Below are positions 8,059-16,347 of a stretch of DNA of 64,000 bases, piece after piece. The notes below the pieces were generated by a model. That model saw only the letters and a program-made list of their open reading frames with translations. It did not search any database and had not been told where the DNA came from. This DNA comes from a delta proteobacterium NaphS2 (GTDB taxonomy: Bacteria > Desulfobacterota > DSM-4660 > Desulfatiglandales > Desulfatiglandaceae). Numbering within the stretch: the first letter of the stretch is position 1; every line of letters begins with the position of its first letter. The position numbers were made by a program, and so were the translations under genes. The stretch lies in assembly GCA_000179315.1 (NCBI GenBank), contig ADZZ01000093.1, positions 37,246 through 101,245 of the forward strand, in the 5' to 3' direction.

Positions 8059-9933
8059 TCAAGACGGTTCATCAAAACGGCAGGTGAGGACCACCATATC
8101 GTCTTCAAACACGCTTTTCACCTTGTAAGGCAGTGTCTTGAACAAATGAATCATCCCTAGATTACTGGGCGAAGTAACGGCAAATAGACCGGAGATGCCG
8201 TTTTCAAGCGCCGCCTGGGCGAGCTTGAGCAAGAGAATTCTTCCGATTTTCTTGCCTTGATATTCCCTGCTGACGGAAAAGGCAACTTCCGCCATGTTGG
8301 TTGCAGGTACCAGCAGGTATTCACCCAGGCCCACAACTTTTCCAAAACCGACTTCGCCAACAACAGCCAGTATGGTCATGTCATTGACATAATCGATGTG
8401 AAGCATGTCCGCAAGTTCATCCTTAAAGAAACTGTGTTTCTCATGAAAGAAGCGGGCCACCACATCATCTTTGTCCAAAGAATAGAAATGTTCCTGAATG
8501 CGTCTTTCATCCACCGGCTTTGCGGGCCTGAATACCACTGTTTCATTGTCAATTTCCCTTGTTTCCTCCAGTCTGAAGGGGTACACGCCGTGAATGGATT
8601 CCTTTAATGAACGCTCCGGACCCAACAGGCCCATTTTTTTTGCCTTATGGAAAAGTTCTTCCCTGAAATCAGGGTGCGCGATACTGATCATGGCCATGGC
8701 ACGTTCCTGAAAGCTTTTCCCAAAAAGGTTTACGACACCGTACTCCGTCACCACATAATGCACATCCCCTCTCGGCACCACGACCGCCGTGTTTTCGAGC
8801 ATGGGTACAATTCTGCTCCGCGTTCCGCCCGCAAATGTGGATGTCAACAAAATAATGGATTTACCGCCCGGTGAGCGCGAGGCGCCCCTCACAAAATCGA
8901 CCATGCCGGTTACCGCTGAATAATAATTGTGAGACAGGGCATCGGCGGCCATCTGTCCCGTCAAATCCATGGACATGCCCACGCTGATGCTCACCATTTT
9001 GTTGTGTCTGGCAATGATGCCGGGATCATTGACATAATCGGAAGGATAGAAATCGATTGAAGGATTGTCGTGAATGTATTCATAGAGCAACTGACTGCCG
9101 ATAGCGCTGCTGGCGACCAGTTTCCCGTCATTGAACCCTTTTTTGCGGTTCGTGATCACACCCCTTGCCACCAGGTGCATAATGTCATCCGTAATGTACT
9201 GGCTGTGAACACCCAGGTCTTTTTTTTGGGAAAGCGCCAGCAGTGTGGCCTGGCTTGAAACACCCGGTCCGATTTGCAGGGTTGATCCATCATCGATCAA
9301 TCGGGCCGCAAACTGGCCGATGGTATTGGCCGTCTCCGTCTCCTGCATCTGGCTGATGGTGAGGAGTTCCTCATCATGCTCCACAATGACATCCGCATCG
9401 TCCACATGGATGAAACTCTGTCCCAGAACCCGCGGCATTCTGGAATTAACCTGTGCGATAACCATGTCCGCGTTCAAAGCAGCCGCCTGTGTAATGTCCA
9501 CGGATACGCCCAGACTCATCCAACCAAAATCGTCCGGAGGTGACACCTGAACCAGCGCCACATGAATGGGCAGTTGTCTGGTTTTGAACAGCCTGGGAAT
9601 CTCGGAAAGATTGATGGGGGTGAGAAATCTCATCTCCTGACGGATGCTTCTGGTTTTTGCCGAACCGAGATAAAAGGACCTGATGTCCATGGCCCGGCAC
9701 ATGGTCTTATCGGCGATCAGACTGAGCGGTGATTTCTCGATGGCCATAAGTCTTACGACTTCGATATCTGAAAAACAATTGGAAGTTCCCGCAAGGGCTT
9801 TGACGAGATGCTGCGGTTCGCCGCAGCTGGAACCAATAAAGACGCGCTGTCCCCCTTTGATAAGCCTTACCGCCTCAAAAGCATCTTTTTTCTTCTCTAC
9901 GTAATGATCCGCCCAGTGGGTTTTGGGTGCCAT
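8059..9933 (-). CDS. Acetyl-CoA hydrolase/transferase fused to a GNAT acetyltransferase
   Basis: This 624-residue fusion has residues 1 to about 450 matching the acetyl-CoA hydrolase/4-hydroxybutyrate CoA-transferase family (FIGSSCGEPQHLVKAL near the N-terminus; DFVRGASRSPGGKSI and VVTEYGVVNLFGKS later). The last 160 residues form a GNAT domain whose acetyl-CoA loop is REYQGKKIGR. The first part should move CoA between short-chain acyl-CoA and carboxylates; the GNAT part could acetylate a protein lysine. ATG 9933 with GAGG upstream is preferred over an in-frame TTG 27 nt earlier. Its place upstream of acs suggests control or bypass of acetate activation. Which acids are exchanged, and the GNAT target, are unknown. 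Confidence 0.88.
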   Translation of the reverse strand: MAPKTHWADHYVEKKKDAFEAVRLIKGGQRVFIGSSCGEPQHLVKALAGTSNCFSDIEVVRLMAIEKSPLSLIADKTMCRAMDIRSFYLGSAKTRSIRQEMRFLTPINLSEIPRLFKTRQLPIHVALVQVSPPDDFGWMSLGVSVDITQAAALNADMVIAQVNSRMPRVLGQSFIHVDDADVIVEHDEELLTISQMQETETANTIGQFAARLIDDGSTLQIGPGVSSQATLLALSQKKDLGVHSQYITDDIMHLVARGVITNRKKGFNDGKLVASSAIGSQLLYEYIHDNPSIDFYPSDYVNDPGIIARHNKMVSISVGMSMDLTGQMAADALSHNYYSAVTGMVDFVRGASRSPGGKSIILLTSTFAGGTRSRIVPMLENTAVVVPRGDVHYVVTEYGVVNLFGKSFQERAMAMISIAHPDFREELFHKAKKMGLLGPERSLKESIHGVYPFRLEETREIDNETVVFRPAKPVDERRIQEHFYSLDKDDVVARFFHEKHSFFKDELADMLHIDYVNDMTILAVVGEVGFGKVVGLGEYLLVPATNMAEVAFSVSREYQGKKIGRILLLKLAQAALENGISGLFAVTSPSNLGMIHLFKTLPYKVKSVFEDDMVVLTCRFDEPS

Positions 9934-10073
9934 GTTCCGACCTCGAAAAAGACACAACAAACTGTTTCAAAATCAGATTACACGCTAAAAACGGGTTCGG
10001 CAACTCAAAAAAACGCATCCTGAACATTTGGAAAAGTTGTACTTTTTAGTTATTCTATGATATCGTCTCCTTT

Positions 10074-10580
10074 ATGAAAGATGAACTGAATACTCAGATC
10101 GACATGCTCCTTTCAAAGGGCAACGACAGATTCGAGATCTGGAAGCGACTGAAGACGAAAGACAACATGGTCGCTCTCAGGCATCATCTAAACAACAAAG
10201 CGCTTCTGAAAGACAAGCGTACTTACCGATACCTGAACATTTTTTTGTCCTTGATCCTTCTATTCGTCACCATTGGCAAGATTTTGGGTGTTGTTGACGA
10301 TATTCGATTCGCAAAGGGCATGTACATCCTCATCTTTTTGATCGAACCCGCGGTTAACATGTATATTCTGAAGGAAATCGTTTTTTTCAAACGAACCGGC
10401 TACCAATTTCTTTTCATCATAAGCGTTCTATCGCTCCTTTATCAGGGGAACCGCCAGTTTCCCGCTATTCTTTTCACCCTTGCAATGATCATTATTTCCG
10501 TGTTTTCACATATGAAGATGTTTTCAAAAAAGAACCTCATTCCGGCACCTGTTGGTAAGTCTTCGGGCAAGAAACGGTAG
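10074..10580 (+). CDS. Hypothetical four-helix inner-membrane protein
   Basis: This 168-residue protein is not recognised. A charged N-terminal 50 residues (KGNDRFEIWKRLKTKDN) is followed by four predicted transmembrane helices (about 53-73, 80-99, 108-125, 130-147) and a short basic tail. The Shine-Dalgarno site is weak (TCTCCTTT before the ATG). It starts divergently from the CoA-transferase/GNAT gene and ends 65 bp before the DUF294 protein, so it may be co-transcribed with that gene. The small cytoplasmic head and helices suggest a membrane anchor or sensor, but no function can be assigned. Confidence 0.7.
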   Translation: MKDELNTQIDMLLSKGNDRFEIWKRLKTKDNMVALRHHLNNKALLKDKRTYRYLNIFLSLILLFVTIGKILGVVDDIRFAKGMYILIFLIEPAVNMYILKEIVFFKRTGYQFLFIISVLSLLYQGNRQFPAILFTLAMIIISVFSHMKMFSKKNLIPAPVGKSSGKKR

Positions 10581-10645
10581 TGGGCTGAACTAAGGCTCAT
10601 TACCGAGTGGCGTTCATTCTCAACTGTCTTGGTTTGGACGGGTTC

Positions 10646-12574
10646 ATGAACACAAATGCAGTCTCCCATGCAGTTGTTCTGGATTTTCTGAGCAATAAAT
10701 CTCCTTTTAGTGAACTCGATCGGCAAACGCTGATGAGGTTCGCACAGAAAGCCGTCATTGATTTTTTCCCGAGAGGCACCCTGATTCTCAAACAGGGCGA
10801 GAGTGAGGTGAATCACTTTCATGTGATTCAAAAAGGCGGGGTCAGGACTTACCGGCTGGACAGCCTGGGGAACGTGATCTTAAAAGATTTCCGGGGTGAA
10901 GGTGAAAACTTCGGAGCGCTGTCCATCATTCAAAATACCGCGGCAAATTACAACGTTGAAACCCTCGATGATACTTTCTGCTTTCTTTTCGACAAAAAAG
11001 AGTTCCTCCTTCTCATTGAAACCAATCCGAAACTAAAGCGCTATTACCTGAGCACCATGAGCGACAAGATGGCCCAGCCGGTTTATTCCGAGCTTCGCCA
11101 GCAGAAAATCTCACCCCGCGCAGAGGGGGCGCTGTTCCTTTTTACCGCCAAGGCCGGAGAGATCTCCAAAGGAAGACTCTTCACCGCACCCGCATCTGCT
11201 ACGGTCCAGCAGATATCCAGAATAATGTCGGAAAAAAGAATCGGCTCAGTCCTGTTGACCGACGATCGGGAAGAAGTTATCGGCATTGTCACGGACAAGG
11301 ATATCCGCGGAAAGGTTGTTGCCCAAGGGCTTGATTACCAAACAAAGGCGTCTGAGATCATGACAGCGCCGGTTCAGACCATTTCGGGTCAGTCAGTCTG
11401 CTTTGACGCTTTGCTTGCCATGATCAAACGGCGCATTCACCACCTGGCCATTGAAGAAAACGGAAAAATCTCCAAGATGCTCACAACCCACGACATCATG
11501 GTCGCACAAGGAAGTTCTCCCTATTTCCTTTTCAGAGAAATCCAGGCACAAAGACGGATCAACGGATTGTATGAACTGAGCCTGAAGATCCCGACAGTTG
11601 TGCGTTCACTCATCGAAGAAGGCGCAAAAGCCTGCAACGTAAGCCGAATGATTTCGGTGTTGAACGACCACCTTCTGGGTCGATTGCTAAAACTCCTTGA
11701 AGAAGAGATCGGGAAACCACCCTTGCCGTTTTCGTGGCTGCTGTTCGGAAGTGAAGGGCGTCAAGAGCAGGTTTTCAAAGGCAGCCAGGCAAACGGCATT
11801 GTTTATGCCAACAGCCCGAATGAAAGCACAGGGAGGGAAGCCGACCAATATTTCAGTCTGTTATCCAAACAGGCCATCAAACATCTCGCTGCTTGTGGGT
11901 ATGACCCCGGTTCAGGCCACCATACCGCCATAAACGACAAATGGCGCCAGCCCCAGGCCGTCTGGGACCGTTATTTTAGAGACTGGTGCCGGTTTTCGGG
12001 GCGGGAGACGGGTTTTGATGCTGTTATTTTTTTCGACTTCAGGTCGGGCGCCGGCACTGCTGCGCTTGCGGAAACATTAAAAAATCAAGAACTCATGCTG
12101 GCCAAGGGAAATGAACCGTTGCTTCATTATCTGGCACAAAACTGTTGTCTGGAGGAGCCGCCATTATCATTTTACGGCAATTTTGTGGTGGAAAAGGACG
12201 GGCAGTACCGTGATTTCCTGGATTTAGAAAGCAAAGGCCTGGCTTTTTTTGTCGATTTTGCGCGGACCATGAGTCTGAAATACGGAATCGGTGAAACCAA
12301 TACACTGGAAAGACTGCATGCGCTTCAAAATAATCACCATATTCCTAAGGAACTCGGTTTCGAACTCACTGAGGCCTATGAGTTGATGATGCATATCAAA
12401 CTGGTTCATCAGCTCCGTATGGTTGAAAACGGAGAAGCCCCTGACAGTCATATCCGGCCTGAGGATCTTTCGGCTCTCGAAAAACAGACGCTGAAAGAGG
12501 TTTTCGAGGTAATCAGGCGTTTTCAGGGGACTGCGCGTATTGAGTTTGGTTACCCGAAAAAGGGTAATGGATAA
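10646..12574 (+). CDS. cNMP-binding/CBS/DUF294 nucleotidyltransferase-like signalling protein
   Basis: A 642-residue protein in the order cNMP-binding domain (about 10-130), paired CBS domains (about 170-290), DUF294 nucleotidyltransferase domain (about 330-450) and DUF294 C-terminal domain (about 470-640). The nucleotidyltransferase motif GSEGR (368-372) is present. The usual acidic pair following it (typically TDQDN) is replaced by GSQAN, with Ser380 and Ala382 where the two metal-binding aspartates normally sit, so catalysis is probably lost. ATG 10646 is chosen because the cNMP domain begins just after it; the only earlier in-frame start is a GTG at 10607. The downstream DEDDh nuclease starts 45 bp later. 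It probably acts as a cytoplasmic sensor for acetate or nucleotide state. Confidence 0.88.
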   Translation: MNTNAVSHAVVLDFLSNKSPFSELDRQTLMRFAQKAVIDFFPRGTLILKQGESEVNHFHVIQKGGVRTYRLDSLGNVILKDFRGEGENFGALSIIQNTAANYNVETLDDTFCFLFDKKEFLLLIETNPKLKRYYLSTMSDKMAQPVYSELRQQKISPRAEGALFLFTAKAGEISKGRLFTAPASATVQQISRIMSEKRIGSVLLTDDREEVIGIVTDKDIRGKVVAQGLDYQTKASEIMTAPVQTISGQSVCFDALLAMIKRRIHHLAIEENGKISKMLTTHDIMVAQGSSPYFLFREIQAQRRINGLYELSLKIPTVVRSLIEEGAKACNVSRMISVLNDHLLGRLLKLLEEEIGKPPLPFSWLLFGSEGRQEQVFKGSQANGIVYANSPNESTGREADQYFSLLSKQAIKHLAACGYDPGSGHHTAINDKWRQPQAVWDRYFRDWCRFSGRETGFDAVIFFDFRSGAGTAALAETLKNQELMLAKGNEPLLHYLAQNCCLEEPPLSFYGNFVVEKDGQYRDFLDLESKGLAFFVDFARTMSLKYGIGETNTLERLHALQNNHHIPKELGFELTEAYELMMHIKLVHQLRMVENGEAPDSHIRPEDLSALEKQTLKEVFEVIRRFQGTARIEFGYPKKGNG

Positions 12575-12619
12575 CCCTGAATTCGAATATCCCGCTGCAA
12601 TCATGGTCACTTGCGATTT

Positions 12620-13321
12620 ATGCCCCTTCGTAAACTCATAAAGCGTTTTTTTCCATCCCGGCAACAGACCCATCCCGCCATTGTGGCAAACAACATTATC
12701 AGCATTGCCGCAGACAAGGACCTGCCTGTCCGGGACTGCGAATTTGTGGTTTTTGACACCGAATTAACGGGTCTCAAACAACGCAGGGATGAAATTATCG
12801 CCATTGGCGCCGTTCGTATCAAAAACGCCCGAATTTGTTTTGAAGATACATTTTATGCCCTTATTAAACCACAGGGAAAACTCTATACTCCCAGCACCCT
12901 TATTCATCGGATCACGCCCGGCGAATTGAGGGGCGCCGAGCCCATAGAGGAAGTACTGCCCCGTTTCATTGATTTTTGCGGCGGCGCTTTTCTGGTGGGA
13001 CACCACGTCTCTCTGGATCTGGGATTCGTCAATCGCGCCTGCCAGAATTATCTGGGCGGCGTCATCAAAAGTCCAAGCCTGGATACCTTGCGGCTTGCCA
13101 GGGCCTACAAAACATCATTAAATGGTCCCCATCTCGACCATCAGGAACAGCAGGATTCCTACAAGCTCTCATCTCTCAGCGACGAATTCCATCTGCCGAA
13201 GTTCGCTGAACACAACGCCCTTCAAGATGCATTGCAGACCGCCTATCTTTTCATATATCTCATCCACAAAATGAGAAACGGTGATACGGGAACCGTGAAT
13301 GATTACCTGAAAATGAAATAA
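12620..13321 (+). CDS. DnaQ-like DEDDh 3'-5' exonuclease
   Basis: This 233-residue protein has the full DEDDh set: Asp46 and Glu48 (FDTELTG), Asp133 (HHVSLDLGF), His198 and Asp203 (EHNALQDA). It should hydrolyse phosphodiester bonds with two metal ions. It is shorter than a PolIII epsilon subunit and lacks an obvious clamp-binding C-terminus. Placement behind the cNMP-CBS-DUF294 gene is an arrangement I recall beside acs and symporter genes in other proteobacteria, pointing to an oligonucleotide or signal-nucleotide substrate rather than replication proofreading. That role is inference. The start is uncertain: ATG 12620 has a weak ribosome-binding site, and an in-frame TTG lies 9 nt upstream. 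Confidence 0.88.
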   Translation: MPLRKLIKRFFPSRQQTHPAIVANNIISIAADKDLPVRDCEFVVFDTELTGLKQRRDEIIAIGAVRIKNARICFEDTFYALIKPQGKLYTPSTLIHRITPGELRGAEPIEEVLPRFIDFCGGAFLVGHHVSLDLGFVNRACQNYLGGVIKSPSLDTLRLARAYKTSLNGPHLDHQEQQDSYKLSSLSDEFHLPKFAEHNALQDALQTAYLFIYLIHKMRNGDTGTVNDYLKMK

Positions 13322-13348
13322 TGAAGAAGCAAATGGGGACGAGGCAAA

Positions 13349-14113
13349 TCAGCGCCTGTCTTTATCCAGCGCAATTTTGTTGATGAGATTGGCCTGGTAA
13401 CCGGCGCCAAAACCGTTGTCGATATTTACCACGCTCACGCCCGAAGCACAGCTGTTGAGCATGCTGAGCAGCGCTGAAATACCGCCGAAACTGGCACCAT
13501 ATCCGACGCTGGTCGGAACACCGATAACCGGGCATGAAACCAGCCCTCCGACAACGCTGGCCAACGCCCCCTCCATTCCAGCGACCACCACCGCCACATT
13601 GGCCCGCAGAATTTCATCGCTTGAATCGAACAGCCTGTGAATACCCGCAACGCCCACGTCAAAAATCCGCGCCACATTGTTACCGAGCACTTCTGCCGTC
13701 ACACAGGCTTCCTCTGCCACGGGAATGTCAGACGTCCCGGCGCATACCACAGCAATATGGCCATTTCTTGAAACGGGACGGGGTTTAAAAACAGCAATTT
13801 TCGCCTCGCCATAGTATTCGCAGTCCTCGAACTGCTGCGCGATAGCGTCAAAAATCTCCCGTTCCACACGCGTGCCCAGGATATTGTTATGGTTTTCCGC
13901 CATGCGCTTCGTGATGCCGACGATCTGGGCAACACTTTTTCCCTCGCAATAGATGACCTCCGGCACACCGGTTCTGAGGCTGCGGTGATGATCTATTTTG
14001 GCGAAACCGATATCCTCATAGGGGAGTTTCCTGAGCTGCGCCAAAGCTGAAGCCACGGAACTGCGCCCCTCCCGCACCTGTTCAAGAAGTCCCTTCAAGA
14101 ATTCAAAATTCAA
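13349..14113 (-). CDS. larB: LarB, nickel-pincer cofactor biosynthesis (pyridinium-3,5-biscarboxylate synthase)
   Basis: A 254-residue LarB/CpmA-family protein with a PurE-like carboxylase domain in the C-terminal half (VCAGTSDIPVAEEA, VVAGMEGALASVVGG, VPTSVGYGASFGG). LarB carboxylates nicotinic acid adenine dinucleotide in nickel-pincer cofactor synthesis. The N-terminal LLEQVREGRSSV helix is typical. The start is a TTG at 14113; no ATG gives the family's usual N-terminus. The Usp gene lies 27 bp upstream on the same strand. larC and larE are not in the window, so the pathway must be completed elsewhere, or this copy serves another purpose. Confidence 0.9.
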   Translation of the reverse strand: MNFEFLKGLLEQVREGRSSVASALAQLRKLPYEDIGFAKIDHHRSLRTGVPEVIYCEGKSVAQIVGITKRMAENHNNILGTRVEREIFDAIAQQFEDCEYYGEAKIAVFKPRPVSRNGHIAVVCAGTSDIPVAEEACVTAEVLGNNVARIFDVGVAGIHRLFDSSDEILRANVAVVVAGMEGALASVVGGLVSCPVIGVPTSVGYGASFGGISALLSMLNSCASGVSVVNIDNGFGAGYQANLINKIALDKDRR

Positions 14114-14140
14114 TGTTTTTTTGCCCCCAATGCGCCACTA

Positions 14141-14593
14141 CTATTTTTGTCGGGTTTTGACCACCAGAATCGAAGCGTCTTCAATGGCTCTCACCAGCCT
14201 CACACTGGCATCTCCCATAACGAACTCCTCGGCTTTCGACATCTTTTTTCTTCCGATCACAATAATGTCGTAATGGTATTTCTTCTGTTGATCGATAATG
14301 CCGTCGGCCACGGTGGGATACGGCTCGGCAGCCAGCAGTGTGTGAATTCTGGCAGGATCACCCCCCCAGTTTACAATGCGCGCTCTGGCGTCCAGAAGAA
14401 TAGCCTCCCTCCGTTTTGTTTCTTTTGCCGTAAATTTTTTTCCCATGAGTTCCGAACTGGCTGAAGGCTGCCGGAAAATATGGCAAAGGGTTATTTTCAC
14501 TTCCTTATCATTCAGAAACAGGGTTTCCACACAGTCCAACACCGCTCGGGAACTGGCTGAATCGCTTATTGCGACCAGGATGGATTTTTCCAC
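14141..14593 (-). CDS. Universal stress protein (UspA family)
   Basis: A 150-residue single Usp domain. It begins MEKSILVAISDS from a GTG at 14593 with GGAGG 7 nt before it. It ends with the GRKKMSKAEEFVMGDASVRLVR region that corresponds to the ATP-binding G-x2-G-x9-G-S loop, though the second glycine is not clear here, so nucleotide binding is uncertain. Usp proteins are soluble stress and energy sensors. It lies between larB and the kinase-like gene, all on the minus strand. Confidence 0.88.
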   Translation of the reverse strand: MEKSILVAISDSASSRAVLDCVETLFLNDKEVKITLCHIFRQPSASSELMGKKFTAKETKRREAILLDARARIVNWGGDPARIHTLLAAEPYPTVADGIIDQQKKYHYDIIVIGRKKMSKAEEFVMGDASVRLVRAIEDASILVVKTRQK

Positions 14594-14642
14594 GGCAGGC
14601 CTCCCCGAAATCTAAACATGTCGTAAGAGATCGTCATCTTTT

Positions 14643-15545
14643 TTATAGGGACATAAGATACCAGTTAACATTTTCAATAATTTCAGCAACCGATTCGTAA
14701 TACACATTGGCGCCCCTTGAAAAATGCATCAGGATTTCATTGAGCAAGGGGGGAATATAGGGGTAGATTTTTCGAAGATTGACCAGTCTCCCTTTATCCA
14801 GAATTGAAAAATCCTCAGGGCCGATTCTTGTTTTAGCATCCCCGTAAGTACAGGTGTCGCGGGAAATCATGGAATAGGTATGAATGCCCTTGCCGATGGC
14901 ATAAAGCAGAATGTTGCCGACACCGAAAATATCCAGACTGAAAGGATTCTCTTTGGTCTCATAATCATAGTCAAAATCGATCCAGACCAAATTTCCGGTT
15001 TCCTTTTCCACGATCAGGTGGTCATTTCGAATATCCCCATGTTTAAAGCCGTTCTTGTGCAGAAATACGATGGCTTCAAATGCCATTTGGAGCCTGGTCA
15101 GAATTTCCGGCACGACTTTATGGAAATACGCTTCATGGGCCATGTTCAGGGCATCAAGATATACAAAGAGATTCTGGCCCGTTATAATATCCAGTACCCG
15201 CACATTATTTCCTTTGCTGTCGTAGAAAACCGTGCCCTGCATGAAATGTGGAAGCCCTTTGACCAATCCAAGAATATCCCCTTCTTTTTTCGGGTTTCTG
15301 AAACGATTGATCCGGACACTGCCGAGGGTGGTTATAAAAGACTCAAAAAAAGCCAGTTTCAATATTTTGACGACCCCGGTTTCCTGATCCACCACTCTTT
15401 TCACCCAGTATTTGGGATCGTCAATGCCGAACCGTCTTTCTCGCTCATTGCGGGTGACTGAAAATCGTCTTCCCCCAATGTGAATTTCATCGCCGCTGTC
15501 AATCCGGAAAAAATCGGTTGTGTCTTCAAATTGACGAACCGGCAT
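14643..15545 (-). CDS. Protein kinase-like protein
   Basis: A 300-residue protein with a eukaryotic-like kinase fold. The catalytic loop is HGDIRNDHLIV (His169, Asp171, Asn174) and the metal-binding motif is WIDFDYD (Asp190), replacing the usual DFG. A lysine near 60-63 (VVKILKLAF) could be the ATP-contacting residue. There is no transmembrane segment, so it is cytoplasmic. ATG 15545 is preceded by AAGGG and lies 3 bp after the GAF-domain gene, so the two form one transcript and the GAF protein may be its partner or substrate. The substrate (protein or small molecule) cannot be told from sequence. Confidence 0.8.
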   Translation of the reverse strand: MPVRQFEDTTDFFRIDSGDEIHIGGRRFSVTRNERERRFGIDDPKYWVKRVVDQETGVVKILKLAFFESFITTLGSVRINRFRNPKKEGDILGLVKGLPHFMQGTVFYDSKGNNVRVLDIITGQNLFVYLDALNMAHEAYFHKVVPEILTRLQMAFEAIVFLHKNGFKHGDIRNDHLIVEKETGNLVWIDFDYDYETKENPFSLDIFGVGNILLYAIGKGIHTYSMISRDTCTYGDAKTRIGPEDFSILDKGRLVNLRKIYPYIPPLLNEILMHFSRGANVYYESVAEIIENVNWYLMSL

Positions 15546-15548
15546 GCG

Positions 15549-16121
15549 CTAAAGCCCTTTCAGCATCCTGAGAGGAAGACTTCCCATGGCCGTTTTTACG
15601 CCTTCCACAAAATTTTTCATGCCGTAATTTTCAATGACAAGGCCCAAGAGCTTGCCCAAAACCAGGAGAGAGTCCACGTCTTCATCGTGAATATGCTTGG
15701 GTTCTCCGAAATAGATCCTGTACAGACCGACAACCAGCGCACGCGACACGATGGGAACGGTCACCATGGCAACGATCCCCTCATCCTCGGCCTGTTGCGG
15801 ATACTGAACAGCTGGATTATCGCTCAAATCGTGGATAATTTCCGGTTCCCCGGTGATGAAGGCAGACCATTTTTCATTGATGAATAATGGCCCTTTCTCC
15901 AGATATTTCTCACTGACCCCGAAACTTCCCAAAGGAAAGAGTTGTTTTTCCCTTTCGTCAAGGACCATAATACAACACCCTTTTGCCTCGAAGGTGAGCG
16001 TTGTACCTTCTGCCAGGTGGTTGACGAGCAGATGCAAGTCATCGTATGAAGATATGGCGTCGCTAATAGCCTTGAACTGCTTTAAATAGAACTTGCGGAC
16101 CAGTTTTTCCCCCATTTTCAT
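15549..16121 (-). CDS. GAF-domain protein
   Basis: A 190-residue protein that is essentially one GAF domain (about 20-170), with the typical ending GLYRIYFGEPKHIHDEDVDSL. No output domain or membrane helix is present, so it probably binds a small ligand and signals through a partner. ATG 16121 is preferred over an in-frame ATG 42 nt upstream because GGGAG lies right before it. It is followed at 3 bp by the kinase-like gene. The ligand is unknown. Confidence 0.85.
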   Translation of the reverse strand: MKMGEKLVRKFYLKQFKAISDAISSYDDLHLLVNHLAEGTTLTFEAKGCCIMVLDEREKQLFPLGSFGVSEKYLEKGPLFINEKWSAFITGEPEIIHDLSDNPAVQYPQQAEDEGIVAMVTVPIVSRALVVGLYRIYFGEPKHIHDEDVDSLLVLGKLLGLVIENYGMKNFVEGVKTAMGSLPLRMLKGL

Positions 16122-16299
16122 ATTCTCCCGATGTATGTTTTGAGGGTTGTTGGAAATTGCCACGCGGTGTATTTATTGCACACTATTTCGATTGAAAAGA
16201 TATATCCGGTTTCGACTTTTCCAAGTGTGTTTGGAAGGGTAGTAAGAATATCGACATCTCTTTTTAGTATCATTATATGAAAGAATTGAAAAATGTCTA

Positions 16300-16308
16300 T
16301 GATATAAT
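16300..16308 (+). promoter_or_regulatory. Extended -10 promoter of the 237-residue gene
   Basis: TGATATAAT is a perfect extended -10 element (TG at 16300-16301, TATAAT at 16303-16308), with no good -35. The start codon of the unknown gene follows 40 bp later. Confidence 0.6.
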
Positions 16309-16347
16309 ATTGGAACATGGAACGTCATCCGAGGGAGATTTTGATAC

